Translations under genes and position numbers: made by a program
Shown here: in pieces, positions 1 through 9,239 of the stretch
Numbering within the stretch: position 1 is the first letter of the stretch
Layout: every line of letters starts with the position of its first letter
Source of the DNA: Sphingobacterium micropteri
Lineage (GTDB): Bacteria; Bacteroidota; Bacteroidia; Sphingobacteriales; Sphingobacteriaceae
Assembly (NCBI RefSeq): GCF_014692515.1
Contig: NZ_JACOIK010000009.1
Coordinates: 124,001 to 188,000, forward strand
Length of the DNA stretch: 64,000 nucleotides
Direction of reading: 5' to 3'
The notes under the pieces: model-generated
Told to the model about the DNA's origin: nothing
What the model saw: the letters and a program-made list of their open reading frames with translations, nothing else
Database searches by the model: none

Positions 1-158
1 ACCATATCCTTGGCGATGGGCAGTCCTTCTGTATATTCTGCGAAATTGGAAAACAAATAATAGACTTGTAATAAATATTCGGGCTTGGGATACAATACAT
101 CATCGATTTCAAAAACATAAACCGATTTATTAAAAGCGTGCGTTCCGTTATTCATCAT
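1..158 (-). CDS. HAD-superfamily hydrolase, N-terminal fragment
   Basis: Partial gene; it runs off the left edge of the window. The visible N-terminus contains VYVFEIDDVLYP, which matches HAD motif I (hhhhDxDxTL) in position and shape, but the first Asp is replaced by Glu and the Thr by Val. The catalytic nucleophile may therefore be altered, or this is a divergent pyrimidine-nucleotidase-like member. The start (ATG at 158 or 155) lies directly after the stop of the upstream gene, so the two are probably one transcript with lolD. The fragment is too short to suggest a substrate. Confidence 0.55.
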   Translation of the reverse strand, partial: MMNNGTHAFNKSVYVFEIDDVLYPKPEYLLQVYYLFSNFAEYTEGLPIAKDM

Positions 159-632
159 TTAAACCAAACATAATATCGGCTCATCACCCGAATCAGCCAA
201 TATGCCTGCTCCTGAAAAATGATCCCCACATAATTGGTCACCTGTTAGTATATCTATTCCGGATTTCAAGACATGAATCTCTCCTGAGGGGTTTTCGAGC
301 ATAAAGCATTCTTCCAAATCATGGGGTAATAAAACCACTATTCCATATTCTTCTAACAAAATCCGGGCTTCGTTTATAGGTTGCAATTCCATCTCACCTA
401 AAGGAAGTATCATTTGGCAGCCCTTATCCAAACACAGCTTCAATATCTCATGTGCGAACGTAGGGTTTACCCCTGTAGGAATCCGATGATAGTTCTGTTT
501 TAGCAATAAATCCGGAAACGGTTCCGAACTGGCATAAACCACTTCGTAACGTGCTGACAACAATCTGCTTACACGCTGTGCAAAAGGCCGTGTGCCATAC
601 GTGATTAAAATAGTATCTATCATTTTTTTCAA
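159..632 (-). CDS. Conserved hypothetical, pre-ATP-grasp-like N-terminal domain
   Basis: 157 aa, no signal peptide. It opens with [18 protein letters not shown], which resembles the first strand and helix of the Rossmann-like preATP-grasp domain found ahead of carbamoyl-phosphate-synthase-like ligases. The stretch [17 protein letters not shown] fits the next alpha/beta unit. The protein ends before any ATP-grasp domain, so it is a stand-alone or truncated version, and no catalytic function can be given. Its ATG overlaps the lolD stop by 4 bases, and its stop abuts the HAD gene, which indicates a tight operon. Confidence 0.5.
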   Translation of the reverse strand: MKKMIDTILITYGTRPFAQRVSRLLSARYEVVYASSEPFPDLLLKQNYHRIPTGVNPTFAHEILKLCLDKGCQMILPLGEMELQPINEARILLEEYGIVVLLPHDLEECFMLENPSGEIHVLKSGIDILTGDQLCGDHFSGAGILADSGDEPILCLV

Positions 633-1282
633 AGAATCTGTCCGTCACGCATATGAATTGTTCTATCGGAGATATTAGCCAACTCTTCATTGTGCGTAAC
701 AATGATAAAGGTCTGTCCCAAGGACGCACGCAGCTCAAAAAACAACTGGTGTAATGAAGCTGCATTCTCGGAGTCGAGGTTACCGGAGGGTTCATCTGCC
801 AGGATGAGTGCCGGTTGGTTGATCAATGCCCTCGCCACAGACACTCTTTGTTGTTCTCCTCCCGACATCTCCGATGGTTTGTGTTGCGCACGATGTCGTA
901 CACCCAAGCGATCCAAAAGATCCATACCACGTGCTTCTGCTTCTTTTTTTCCTACCTGACTGATAAAGGCAGGAATACAAACATTTTCGAGCGCCGTAAA
1001 CTCTGGCAACAAATGATGAAACTGAAAAACAAAACCAATATGCTTATTGCGGAATAAACTCATCTTCTTTTCACTCAGCGCCTTTACATCGGTACCATTA
1101 ATGACTATCCGACCACTATCCGGCCTGTCCAATGTACCTATAATATGCAATAACGTACTCTTTCCTGCTCCTGATGCGCCAACGATCGAAACAATTTCCC
1201 CTCTCTCTACCGATAGATCTACACCACGCAAAATCGGCAGTTGACCGAAAGACTTATATATTTGGTTTGCTTCCAATATCAT
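629..1282 (-). CDS. lolD: ABC transporter ATP-binding protein, LolD/MacB type
   Basis: 217 aa cytoplasmic ATPase of the lipoprotein-release / MacB family. Walker A is GASGAGKST, the Q-loop region is [18 protein letters not shown], the ABC signature is [15 protein letters not shown], Walker B is [13 protein letters not shown], and the switch His is in [10 protein letters not shown]. The [10 protein letters not shown] block is typical of LolD, which powers extraction of lipoproteins from the inner membrane with LolC/E-type permeases; no permease gene is in the window. I chose ATG at 1282 ([13 protein letters not shown]) because family proteins begin there; the longer reading adds eight unconserved residues. 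Confidence 0.85.
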   Translation of the reverse strand: MILEANQIYKSFGQLPILRGVDLSVERGEIVSIVGASGAGKSTLLHIIGTLDRPDSGRIVINGTDVKALSEKKMSLFRNKHIGFVFQFHHLLPEFTALENVCIPAFISQVGKKEAEARGMDLLDRLGVRHRAQHKPSEMSGGEQQRVSVARALINQPALILADEPSGNLDSENAASLHQLFFELRASLGQTFIIVTHNEELANISDRTIHMRDGQIL

Positions 1283-1402
1283 AATGCGAAGGTAAGAAAC
1301 CGCCATGATTTTCGAAAATCACGTTGCATTATATTTAAATCACGGCAGCTTCATCACCCTGTAAGAAAAAACAATTAGATGAAAAAACGAGGAAAAGATT
1401 AC

Positions 1403-1433
1403 TTGTCCTTTCCATTTAAAAATCATAATTTTA
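1403..1433 (+). promoter_or_regulatory. Putative sucC promoter (Bacteroidota sigma-A type)
   Basis: A TTG at 1403-1405 and TAATTTTA at 1426-1433 are separated by 20 bp. This fits the Bacteroidota pattern of TTTG (-33) and TAnnTTTG (-7). Predicted transcription start is near 1440, just ahead of the sucC ATG at 1450. Confidence 0.45.
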
Positions 1434-1449
1434 CGACAAATTTTTTAAG

Positions 1450-2643
1450 ATGAACATTCACGAATATCAAGCAAAAGAAATACTTAAAAGTTTTGGCGTA
1501 AGAGTTCAAGAAGGAATCCTTGCAGAAACTCCCGAACAGGCTGTTGAAGCCGCACAGACATTAAAACAAGATTTTAACTCGGACTGGGTGGTTGTAAAAG
1601 CACAAATCCATGCAGGTGGCCGTGGTAAAGGTGGTGGTGTGAAATTGGCAAAAAACCATGATGAGGTATTGCAACGTGCAACAGACATCATCGGCATGCA
1701 ATTGGTTACCCCTCAAACGGGACCGGAAGGGAAAAAAGTAAACAAAGTTTTGGTAGCACAGGATGTATATTATCCTGGAGAGAGTGAAATCAAAGAATTT
1801 TATGTTTCCGTTTTATTAGATCGCGCAACAGGACGTAACATCATCATGTATTCTACCGAAGGAGGTATGGATATTGAAGAAGTCGCTGAGAAAACACCGC
1901 ATTTAATTTTCAAAGAAGAAATCGACCCTAAAGCTGGGTTACAAGGCTTCCAAGCACGTAAAATTGCTTTCAATCTAGGTCTTTCTGGTGCAGCACAGAA
2001 AGAAATGGTGAAGTTTATCGCTGCTTTGTATAAAGCATACGATTCTATTGATGCATCGTTGTTTGAGATCAATCCGGTATTAAAAACGTCTGATGATAAA
2101 ATCCTGGCTGTCGATGCGAAAGTTAATTTTGACGAAAACGCGTTATACCGCCACACGGATTATGCCGCTTTGCGCGACTTAGCAGAAGAAGATCCTACGG
2201 AAGTAGAAGCTGGAGAATCCAACTTGAACTATGTGAAATTGGATGGTAACGTAGGCTGTATGGTGAATGGCGCTGGCTTAGCGATGGCAACCATGGACAT
2301 CATTAAACTTGCCGGTGGTGAACCAGCAAACTTCTTGGATGTCGGTGGTACCGCGAATGCGGAGACCGTAAAAGCTGGTTTCAATATTATCTTAAAAGAT
2401 CCAAACGTAAAGGCTATCTTAATTAATATTTTCGGTGGTATCGTTCGTTGTGACCGCGTTGCGCAAGGGGTAATAGATGCGTACCAGGAAATTGGGAACA
2501 TCCCTGTGCCTATCATCGTTCGTCTTCAAGGAACAAACGCTGAGGAAGCCAAAAAATTAATTGATGATTCTGGCTTGCAAGTTTACTCTGCTATCTTATT
2601 GAAAGAAGCTGCAGAATTAGTGACGAAAGTACTGAAAGGATAA
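1450..2643 (+). CDS. sucC: Succinyl-CoA synthetase beta subunit
   Basis: 397 aa, the usual length of SucC. The N-terminal ATP-grasp domain begins MNIHEYQAKEILKSFGV and carries the glycine-rich stretch AGGRGKGGGVKLAK. The C-terminal CoA-ligase-like domain has NGAGLAMATMDIIKLAGGEPANF and the GGIVRCDRVA loop of the TCA-cycle enzyme. With the alpha subunit SucD (not in the window) it makes ATP or GTP from succinyl-CoA. It stands alone, with its own promoter and a strong terminator, so sucD must be elsewhere. Start and family assignment are secure. Confidence 0.97.
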   Translation: MNIHEYQAKEILKSFGVRVQEGILAETPEQAVEAAQTLKQDFNSDWVVVKAQIHAGGRGKGGGVKLAKNHDEVLQRATDIIGMQLVTPQTGPEGKKVNKVLVAQDVYYPGESEIKEFYVSVLLDRATGRNIIMYSTEGGMDIEEVAEKTPHLIFKEEIDPKAGLQGFQARKIAFNLGLSGAAQKEMVKFIAALYKAYDSIDASLFEINPVLKTSDDKILAVDAKVNFDENALYRHTDYAALRDLAEEDPTEVEAGESNLNYVKLDGNVGCMVNGAGLAMATMDIIKLAGGEPANFLDVGGTANAETVKAGFNIILKDPNVKAILINIFGGIVRCDRVAQGVIDAYQEIGNIPVPIIVRLQGTNAEEAKKLIDDSGLQVYSAILLKEAAELVTKVLKG

Positions 2644-2660
2644 TAAAGACAATGTCATAA

Positions 2661-2694
2661 AAAGCCGGTTTCCTTTCGAAAACCGGCTTTTTTT
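2661..2694 (+). terminator. Intrinsic terminator of sucC
   Basis: AAAGCCGGTTT at 2661-2671 pairs with AAACCGGCTTT at 2680-2690, followed by a T-run to 2694. It lies 18 bases after the sucC stop. Confidence 0.9.
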
Positions 2695-2744
2695 AGTAAA
2701 ATATTATTTATGTTCTTTTATCCATGAGTGTTTATTTATAATTG

Positions 2745-2960
2745 TATGGATGAGCACTTCGTGGTTTTCCCGTAAAAAAGAACCAAAACCGGAACGAAGT
2801 GGAGCTCACCGAAGGTAAACCTCGTCGCTGAAAAATTTTGAAAGAGTTGTTAGTGCAAAAATGATATTGGTACAAATTTCAAAATTTTTGAGGCGACATG
2901 AAGTGTTAATTAGGGATCGTGCAATGCGTACTGAAAGACAAACTGGTCGCGTATATTGGT
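2745..2960. repeat. Dispersed intergenic repeat, copy 1 (diverged)
   Basis: The segment contains CCCGTAAAAAAGAACCAAAACC, then CCTCGTCGCTGAAAAATTTTG, and later CAAAATTTTTGAGGCGACATGAAG and GGGATCGTGCAATGC. The same blocks recur near 9240-9560 and 63858-64000. No convincing gene is present between 2695 and 3192. Confidence 0.5.
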
Positions 2961-3040
2961 AAATAAATGCGATCAGTAAAGGTAAGTGATGACGCGGGCT
3001 ATAACGGCCTTGTATTTTTTCGCGGCCAGCTTTACGTAGA

Positions 3041-3101
3041 CTATTCCGTTAAAAACAGAATGTTGTTTGAGCGAAGCGAGTTCCATTCTGTTTAGGAATA
3101 G
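3041..3101. repeat. Long imperfect hairpin upstream of asnS
   Basis: CTATTCC (3041-3047) pairs with GGAATAG (3095-3101), and inside it AAACAGAATG (3053-3062) pairs with CATTCTGTTT (3084-3093). No T-run follows, so it is not a simple terminator. It could be a 5' leader structure of asnS or a repetitive palindrome. Confidence 0.5.
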
Positions 3102-3192
3102 ACAAGTAAAGGTAGCGAAAACATACTCAGCCTTGATTTTTTTGCTTCGTTTTTTTATCAAGAAAAAAATGAAGAGAAATAATATTATTAAA

Positions 3193-4638
3193 ATGGAACA
3201 CACACGTATAAAAGAGTTATTGAAGTCAGAAGAATTTGGCAAGGAAGTCATTGTAAAAGGTTGGGTACGGACATTCCGAAACAATCAATTTATCGCGATT
3301 AATGACGGTTCGTCCATCAACAATATACAGGCTGTCGTCGATTTTGAGCGTACGGATGAGGTCTTGCTCAAAAGAGTAACAACAGGTGCTGCTGTACGCG
3401 TAAAGGGGCAACTGGTGGAATCTTTGGGAAAAGGACAGCGCGTAGAAATTAAAGTCAATGAACTGACTATTTTGGGCGATTCAGATCCCGAAAAATATCC
3501 GTTACAACCGAAAAAGCACAGTTTGGAATTTTTACGAGAAATAGCGCATTTGCGCTTTCGTACAGGCACATTTAGCGCCATATTCAAGATCCGTAATGCA
3601 CTAGCGTTTGCTGTACATAAATTCTTCAACGAGCGGGACTTTGTATATATGCATACCCCCATTATTACAGGTTCTGATGCAGAAGGTGCCGGTGAGATGT
3701 TTCAAGTAACAACGTTGGATTTAAGCAATCCTCCCCGCACTGACTCGGGCGAAATAGACTTTAAGGAAGATTTTTTCGGTAAACCGACAAACTTGACCGT
3801 ATCGGGTCAATTAGAAGGTGAACTCGCAGCAATGGCATTGGGCAACATTTACACATTCGGTCCTACGTTTCGGGCAGAAAACTCCAATACAACGCGTCAC
3901 CTAGCCGAGTTTTGGATGATAGAGCCTGAAATGGCCTTCTATGAGCTCGATGATAACATGGATTTGGCAGAGGATTTATTGAAATATGTTATCAAATATG
4001 CGCTAGATACCTGTCCAGAAGAAATCGAGCTATTAAACAACCGCGTACTGGAAGAAGAGAAATCAAAACCGCAGAACCAGCGTTCTGAAATGAGCTTGAT
4101 TGAAAAATTGAACTTTATTATCGAAAACGATTTTGAACGTGTAACGTATACAGAAGCTATTGAAATCCTAAAACGAAGCAAGCCCAATCAGAAGAAGCAA
4201 TTCAAATACCTTATCGAAGAATGGGGTGCGGATTTGCAATCGGAGCACGAGCGCTATCTCGTAGAAAAACACTATAAAAAACCGGTGATTCTTACGGATT
4301 ACCCACGTGAAATAAAATCGTTTTACATGAAACAAAATGAACCCGATGCACAAGGTCGTCATACGGTACGTGCCATGGATATTTTGTTTCCGGGAATCGG
4401 TGAAATGGTGGGCGGTTCACAACGGGAAGAAAATCTAGACAAGCTGCTCACACGCATGGCAGAAGTTGGTATCCCCGAAGAAGAAATGGATTGGTTTTTA
4501 GACACACGTCGTTTTGGATCTGCCCCACATTCGGGTTTTGGAGTAGGTTTTGAACGTTTGGTATTATTTGTAACCGGGATGACCAACATACGAGATGTTA
4601 TTCCGTTTCCAAGAACACCAAAAAATGCAGAATTTTAA
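3193..4638 (+). CDS. asnS: Asparaginyl-tRNA synthetase
   Basis: 481 aa class II synthetase. The OB-fold anticodon-binding domain ([25 protein letters not shown]) comes first. Catalytic motif 2 is [22 protein letters not shown] and motif 3 is [22 protein letters not shown]. The C-terminal [10 protein letters not shown] is the usual AsnRS end. It charges tRNA-Asn with asparagine. The start at 3193 ([16 protein letters not shown]) gives the normal family length; the open frame extends 42 codons upstream, but that part reads through a hairpin-rich leader and is not conserved in kind. A terminator follows directly. Confidence 0.97.
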   Translation: MEHTRIKELLKSEEFGKEVIVKGWVRTFRNNQFIAINDGSSINNIQAVVDFERTDEVLLKRVTTGAAVRVKGQLVESLGKGQRVEIKVNELTILGDSDPEKYPLQPKKHSLEFLREIAHLRFRTGTFSAIFKIRNALAFAVHKFFNERDFVYMHTPIITGSDAEGAGEMFQVTTLDLSNPPRTDSGEIDFKEDFFGKPTNLTVSGQLEGELAAMALGNIYTFGPTFRAENSNTTRHLAEFWMIEPEMAFYELDDNMDLAEDLLKYVIKYALDTCPEEIELLNNRVLEEEKSKPQNQRSEMSLIEKLNFIIENDFERVTYTEAIEILKRSKPNQKKQFKYLIEEWGADLQSEHERYLVEKHYKKPVILTDYPREIKSFYMKQNEPDAQGRHTVRAMDILFPGIGEMVGGSQREENLDKLLTRMAEVGIPEEEMDWFLDTRRFGSAPHSGFGVGFERLVLFVTGMTNIRDVIPFPRTPKNAEF

Positions 4639-4647
4639 CAAAAGGAT

Positions 4648-4687
4648 AAAACCGCTGAACTTTTTCAACTTTCAGCGGTTTTATTTT
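4648..4687 (+). terminator. Intrinsic terminator of asnS
   Basis: AAAACCGCTGAA (4648-4659) and TTCAGCGGTTTT (4671-4682) form a perfect 12-bp stem, followed by ATTTTT. It separates asnS from yciO. Confidence 0.9.
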
Positions 4688-4710
4688 TAGCGTCTTATTT
4701 ATTTTATCAA

Positions 4711-5331
4711 ATGCTTTTAAGAATACACGAAGAAAATCCGAATCCGAAATTTATCGAGCAGGCCGTAGATATCCTTAAAAAAGGAGGAGTCATCATATAC
4801 CCTACGGATACGGTATATGGTATCGGTTGTGATATCACAAATCAGAAAGCGATCGAACGCGTATGCAAGATAAGAGGCCTTAAGCCTGAAAAATCGAATT
4901 TATCTTTTATATGCTACGATTTGACCGATATCTCCCAATACACCAAACCTTTTGATACGGTGGTATTTCGTGTACTAAAAAAGGCATTACCCGGTCCATT
5001 TACTTTTATTTTTAACGCAAGCGGGCAAGTTCCCAAACTGCTAAGCACCAAAAAGAAAACGGTGGGTATTCGTGTTCCCGATAATAATATTGTGCGGGAA
5101 ATCGTCAAAGAACTCGGTAATCCGATTGTTACCTCTTCTATTCGTGATGAAGATGATATCATTGAATATTCTACCGATCCGGAACTCATTCACGAAAAGT
5201 ATGAAGAGCTCGTTGATCTAGTGATTGATGGCGGATACGGCGATAATGTTGCCTCTACAGTTGTTGATGTAACGTCTGGCGATTTTGAAATTATACGGGA
5301 AGGAAAAGGAAATTTGGACGAGTATTTATAA
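4711..5331 (+). CDS. yciO: YciO-type Sua5/YrdC family protein
   Basis: 206 aa YrdC-fold protein. GGVIIYPTDTVYGIGCD is the Sua5/YrdC signature, followed by the KIRGLKPEKSN lysine/arginine region and KKTVGIRVPDN. The overall layout, including the C-terminal VIDGGYGD..TVVDVT..REGKG, follows the YciO subgroup rather than the shorter TsaC. Members bind ATP and threonylcarbamoyl-AMP-like ligands. True TsaC makes threonylcarbamoyl-AMP for tRNA t6A37; the YciO role is less certain. Its stop overlaps the convergent DUF721 gene by 6 bases. Confidence 0.88.
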   Translation: MLLRIHEENPNPKFIEQAVDILKKGGVIIYPTDTVYGIGCDITNQKAIERVCKIRGLKPEKSNLSFICYDLTDISQYTKPFDTVVFRVLKKALPGPFTFIFNASGQVPKLLSTKKKTVGIRVPDNNIVREIVKELGNPIVTSSIRDEDDIIEYSTDPELIHEKYEELVDLVIDGGYGDNVASTVVDVTSGDFEIIREGKGNLDEYL

Positions 5332-5640
5332 AATAATAAATTCTTCCACGACCACGTGTCCGACGTATTCGTTCACACGTCCTATAATCTGACGGCGCAT
5401 CATCGCCAGTTCATTCTTGATCACCGCTGATTCGACCTTGACAAACAATTTTTTATCGTGAATATAAATCTGCTGCGTACGATTGGCAATAGCTTTCCCA
5501 ATAATATCCGGCCAAGCATTCACGATTGATGACTCATCGTACTTGGAGCGCAGCCGATACGTCTCAATCCACTTCTCAATAACCTCTTTAATACCTACAT
5601 CATCTTTGGTGTGGATTTCATCCAGTTTTTTCTTATACAT
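5326..5640 (-). CDS. DUF721 (DciA-related) protein
   Basis: 104 aa, no signal peptide. The pattern VIEKWIETYRLRSKYDESSIVNAWPDIIGKAIANRT..IYIHDKKLFVKVESAVIKNELAMMRRQIIGRVNEYVG is characteristic of DUF721, where the W-P-I-G-A-T block and VxSxxxxxEL are conserved. DUF721 is related to DciA, which helps replicative helicase loading in many bacteria (family knowledge). It lies immediately after recF and overlaps it by 8 bases, which supports a replication or repair link. Confidence 0.85.
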   Translation of the reverse strand: MYKKKLDEIHTKDDVGIKEVIEKWIETYRLRSKYDESSIVNAWPDIIGKAIANRTQQIYIHDKKLFVKVESAVIKNELAMMRRQIIGRVNEYVGHVVVEEFIIL

Positions 5641-6736
5641 TTATAGCGCCCCCTTTCACTTCAAAAATACGAATTGGTTGCGCTATTTCATCGAAAATAT
5701 CTTTTATTCTTCCGGCATCTGTATCCGTAATAAATATCTGTCCAAATTCATCCTCTGAAACCAGCTGCATCAATTTTTTTGTCCGTCTGTCGTCCAGTTT
5801 ATCAAAAATATCATCCAATAACAGCAGCGGCTTATCCTTTTTCTTATTCCTAAGGAAACTGTATTGTGCTAACTTCAATGCTATCAAAAACGATTTTTGC
5901 TGCCCCTGTGAACCAAACTTCTTTAGGGGCATCTCCTCATGAATAGTAAACAAAAGATCGTCTTTATGAATTCCTTGTGAAGTTCGCTCTAATACACGGT
6001 CTTTCTCTAAACTGCTTCGTAACAATGTTTCAAAATCAGTCTTCATTAATGGTGATTCATAAACTAACGAAACTTTCTCTGCCCCTTCTGTTAAGAAGGC
6101 ATAATATCGTTCGAATTCTGGAAGAAATTCGTCCATAAACTGCTTTCTTCTTTCGAATATTCGCTCCCCCACTTCAGTCAGCTGGAGATTCAAAACCTCC
6201 AATACGCCCAAATCCAACACTCCCTTTTCCCTTACCTGTTTAAGCAATATATTGCGTTGCAAAAGAATTTTATTGTATTGGATAAGGATATCCAGGTAAT
6301 GATTATCGGTTTGGGAGATCACATTGTCCATGAATTTACGCCGTTCTTCACTTCCTTCTGTTACGATAACCGTGTCATTAGGTGAGATCATGACCAACGG
6401 GAATAAACCGATATGGTCTGCCAGACGTTGGTAATCTTTTTTATTACGTTTGAACTGCTTTTTCTGATTTCTTTTTAAACTACAAGAAATGACGTCGGGC
6501 ACCTGATCACGCTCGAACTCACCCTGCACAATAAACCAGTCAAAACCTTTTTTGATATGCTGTGAATCTATCGGGTTGAAATAGGATTTGCATAAAGCAA
6601 GATAATGGATGGCATCCAATAAGTTGGTTTTTCCCGTACCGTTTGCTCCTGCAAAAGCATTTATCTGGGGCAAAAACTCTAAAGAGGATTCGGTATAGTT
6701 CTTAAAATTGAAAACAGAAAGTTGCTTCAACCACAT
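5633..6736 (-). CDS. recF: DNA replication and repair protein RecF
   Basis: 367 aa SMC-like ATPase. It has the N-terminal LKQLSVFNFKNYTES, Walker A GANGTGKTN, the signature region FGSQGQQKSFLIALKLAQ and Walker B LLLLDDIFDKLDDRR. RecF loads RecA at gaps with RecO and RecR. The start MWLKQLSVFNFKNY is the family start. It is followed by DUF721 and preceded by a DUF4834 gene on the same strand, which suggests a transcript running from about 7118 to 5326. Confidence 0.97.
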   Translation of the reverse strand: MWLKQLSVFNFKNYTESSLEFLPQINAFAGANGTGKTNLLDAIHYLALCKSYFNPIDSQHIKKGFDWFIVQGEFERDQVPDVISCSLKRNQKKQFKRNKKDYQRLADHIGLFPLVMISPNDTVIVTEGSEERRKFMDNVISQTDNHYLDILIQYNKILLQRNILLKQVREKGVLDLGVLEVLNLQLTEVGERIFERRKQFMDEFLPEFERYYAFLTEGAEKVSLVYESPLMKTDFETLLRSSLEKDRVLERTSQGIHKDDLLFTIHEEMPLKKFGSQGQQKSFLIALKLAQYSFLRNKKKDKPLLLLDDIFDKLDDRRTKKLMQLVSEDEFGQIFITDTDAGRIKDIFDEIAQPIRIFEVKGGAINV

Positions 6737-6794
6737 TTCGAAATGTTAATATATTAAAAAATTAGCGGGTTGAAAAGTGAAAGCGTTAATCGAA

Positions 6795-7118
6795 TTATTT
6801 AATTTCTTCGAAGTCAATAAACTCACCTGCAGTTTGTGTCCCTTTCTTCGCTTTAGCTTCGTCTTGTGGTACATAGTCTACACGCAGCTCTCCCTCCTTT
6901 TTGGGTGGCGTTTGTTGTTTAAATTGATCAAAGGGACTCCCTCCGGTAGTATAATCATATCTTGTTCCACGCCCCCCTCCTGCGGCTTGTTGTTGCTGGG
7001 CTTTATTCATAAGGCGTTCCGTCATTTTGCGCAAGGCAAAAGGCATCAGCAGACGAAACAAATATTTCAATCCATAAAAAACAAGCAAAAATATAGCGAG
7101 TATTTTAAGTAGTTCCAT
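6795..7118 (-). CDS. DUF4834 family small membrane protein
   Basis: 107 aa. One N-terminal membrane helix (LLKILAIFLLVFYGLKYLFRLLMPFAL) is followed by a basic, Gln-rich cytoplasmic segment and a C-terminal VDYVPQDEAKAKK...GEFIDFEEIK. This helix plus GEFIDFEEI tail is the layout of Bacteroidota DUF4834. Function is unknown. It sits 58 bases upstream of recF on the same strand. Confidence 0.75.
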   Translation of the reverse strand: MELLKILAIFLLVFYGLKYLFRLLMPFALRKMTERLMNKAQQQQAAGGGRGTRYDYTTGGSPFDQFKQQTPPKKEGELRVDYVPQDEAKAKKGTQTAGEFIDFEEIK

Positions 7119-7204
7119 TCTTTTTTTACGTTTTCACCAAATTTAGTAATTTAATTCTTTTTTCACCGTCAACAGAATGTCAGCATCAAAACCCTTAACA
7201 AAAT

Positions 7205-7696
7205 TTAAGTATTTAGCTTTCGCTTTGCTTCCATAACCGCCCGTGCCAATTCCTCTGCTTTATGCGAACCAATAATATACCTTAATCCTTCTTTATCCGT
7301 CAGCCACACGGCATCTTTCCCGCCCGAATAAAAACGAATTTTCCCCCCTTTGTGCAAATTATAAACGGGATTATTGAAGATAAAAGAACTATATGGTTTC
7401 AATTCTACTTTCGCGATATTATAGAGATCGATTTTAACCAGTTTAGACGACCACAGTCCACTCAAAATTAGAAACTTCCCTTCTACGGTTGTTTTATAAT
7501 GCACCATGTAAATCATGATGATCGAGACGATAATCACGCCCGTACCGACAATAAAAAACAATTGTCTGGAAGGCAAGTTCTCTATATTTAAATAATAGGC
7601 GACAAAACAAAATAAAGCCAAAATCATCCGTACACTAATCCACGTAGCATCCCGCCCCAAATATTGCTTTTCCTGAAAAAGATATTGTTCGCTCAT
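7205..7696 (-). CDS. Two-TM protein with PH-like (YdbS/DUF304-type) domain
   Basis: 163 aa. Two adjacent membrane helices (about residues 21-38 and 45-66) are followed by a soluble domain: TTVEGKFLILSGLWSSKLVKIDLYNIAKVEL...RFYSGGKDAVWLTDKEGLRYIIGSHKAEELA. The beta-rich 'turn-on-membrane' arrangement resembles bacterial PH-like domains. No function can be assigned. It lies between tilS and DUF4834 on the same strand. Confidence 0.6.
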   Translation of the reverse strand: MSEQYLFQEKQYLGRDATWISVRMILALFCFVAYYLNIENLPSRQLFFIVGTGVIIVSIIMIYMVHYKTTVEGKFLILSGLWSSKLVKIDLYNIAKVELKPYSSFIFNNPVYNLHKGGKIRFYSGGKDAVWLTDKEGLRYIIGSHKAEELARAVMEAKRKLNT

Positions 7697-7703
7697 AGCT
7701 TAT

Positions 7704-7866
7704 AGAGCCTGTTTAAAATTTACCTAATTATTTTTTTATGCCTCTTTTTGGCTGCGTCTTCGTTAAATTTTCTGAAGATAGCTTCCGGCTATCTCCAGAA
7801 AATTTGCCTCGTCTCGCTCATAAATAGCCTATAAAAATTCTTATAATACAAATTTAAACAGGCTCT
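7704..7866. mobile_element. MITE-like element with 16-bp terminal inverted repeats
   Basis: The left end AGAGCCTGTTTAAAATT (from 7704) is mirrored by the right end AATTTAAACAGGCTCT (7851-7866). TAT flanks both sides and may be a target duplication. Inside is a second inverted repeat, AAATTTTCTG (7765-7774) against CAGAAAATTT (7796-7805), with AGATAGC/GCTATCT nearer the loop. There is no open reading frame. The right end overlaps the last base of the tilS stop codon, so it may also serve as transcript end. Confidence 0.6.
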
Positions 7867-9200
7867 TATTTACAAACTAATGTAAAGACTTTTTTTGTAC
7901 TTTTCGTTATCCTATACCGATTATCTGCACGATAATCCACAATCCACACAATATCCCCATTCCCATTGACTAAAATAGGAACTGTTTGTTTCTCATACCG
8001 TCCTATTTTCTTTTGTACAAAGTAATCGCTAAGTTTTTTCCGTTTTCCGCCCATACCTATTGGATAAAAATAATCTCCCTCCTCCCAAAAACGTAACATC
8101 AACGGAAACCGTAAACTATCGAAATCTACCTGTAATACATTTTCTGATGCGCGTATAGCCGTATCTTCTCCTATTGATCCTTCAAACAGCTTACCTCCAA
8201 AAGAAAAAACGGAACTATCGGCTGGTATTTCTAATGTATTGTGCGGATAAAACTCTTCTACCTTCGCTTTCAACCAAAGGTCGTCTCTATCCAACAACAA
8301 TTCATAATGTGGTGCATGGAAAATTTTACCCGACTCACTGTACCAACTTGCTTGCACATCAGCCAAAATATTTTTGGAAAAACCATATGGTTTAAACAAT
8401 TCGAATAATAAGGGCAATCGATGAAGATAAGGCTGCAATTTCAATTTGTTAATTCGGATCAAGTTACCTTCTGCTACAAACAACTCCGCTCGGATCGGGA
8501 AAATAAACGATTGGAGCAGATCGTGTGCTTCTTGAAAATGAACAATGTTCGCCTGCATGATAGTGTCAAATTCCGGACTAATTTCCCGAAACTTGGGCAT
8601 AATTTCCAAGCGTACTTTGTTTCTTGCATATTTTGTAGAGAAATTAGATTGGTCATCCCGAAAAGGAATCTGTAATTGTTGTACACAGGCCGTAATTTCT
8701 GCCGATGATAAAAACAAGAGGGGCCTAATTATTTTTCCTCGTTTAGGAAGGATGCCCTGCAAGCCCTGCAATCCTGTTCCTCGCGTCAAGTTAAGCAACA
8801 CCGTTTCGATATGGTCGTCTTGATGTTGTGCGATAGCGACCCATTTTGCATTTTGTTGTATACGTAGTTCTTCAAACCAAGCATAGCGCAATTCACGTGC
8901 TGCCATTTGGGTAGATAGACCATATTCCTGTGCATAGTCGTTGGTTTGGAAATGCCGGATAAAACAAGGTACGTTATGCTGCTCTGCAAACTCCCTTACC
9001 AACTGTTCATCTAAATCAGCATCTCCCTCGCGCAAATGAAAATTACAATGGGCGATTATACAGGAATAGCCACTCCTTAAAAAAAGGTGCGTCATCAACA
9101 TCGAATCACGCCCACCGCTAACCGCCAGCAACACGTTATCATCTACACTTATATCCAGTGTTTCTTGCATATATTGTTGAAAACGGCGAACTAGATTCAT
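7866..9200 (-). CDS. tilS: tRNA(Ile)-lysidine synthase
   Basis: 444 aa. The PP-loop SGGRDS in NVLLAVSGGRDSMLMTHLF binds ATP, and AHCNFHLREGDADLDE and ATQMAAREL-type blocks (LSTQMAARELRYAWFEEL) follow as in TilS. The C-terminal part ends with the TilS domain (LRFWEEGDYFYPIGMGGKRKKLSDYFVQKKIG). It converts C34 of tRNA-Ile(CAU) to lysidine and is normally essential. The stop codon is partly formed by the end of the MITE-like element. Confidence 0.96.
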   Translation of the reverse strand: MNLVRRFQQYMQETLDISVDDNVLLAVSGGRDSMLMTHLFLRSGYSCIIAHCNFHLREGDADLDEQLVREFAEQHNVPCFIRHFQTNDYAQEYGLSTQMAARELRYAWFEELRIQQNAKWVAIAQHQDDHIETVLLNLTRGTGLQGLQGILPKRGKIIRPLLFLSSAEITACVQQLQIPFRDDQSNFSTKYARNKVRLEIMPKFREISPEFDTIMQANIVHFQEAHDLLQSFIFPIRAELFVAEGNLIRINKLKLQPYLHRLPLLFELFKPYGFSKNILADVQASWYSESGKIFHAPHYELLLDRDDLWLKAKVEEFYPHNTLEIPADSSVFSFGGKLFEGSIGEDTAIRASENVLQVDFDSLRFPLMLRFWEEGDYFYPIGMGGKRKKLSDYFVQKKIGRYEKQTVPILVNGNGDIVWIVDYRADNRYRITKSTKKVFTLVCK

Positions 9201-9239
9201 AAATCAAAGTTAAGTTTTTCTTAAACAACTTTTTTTAGA

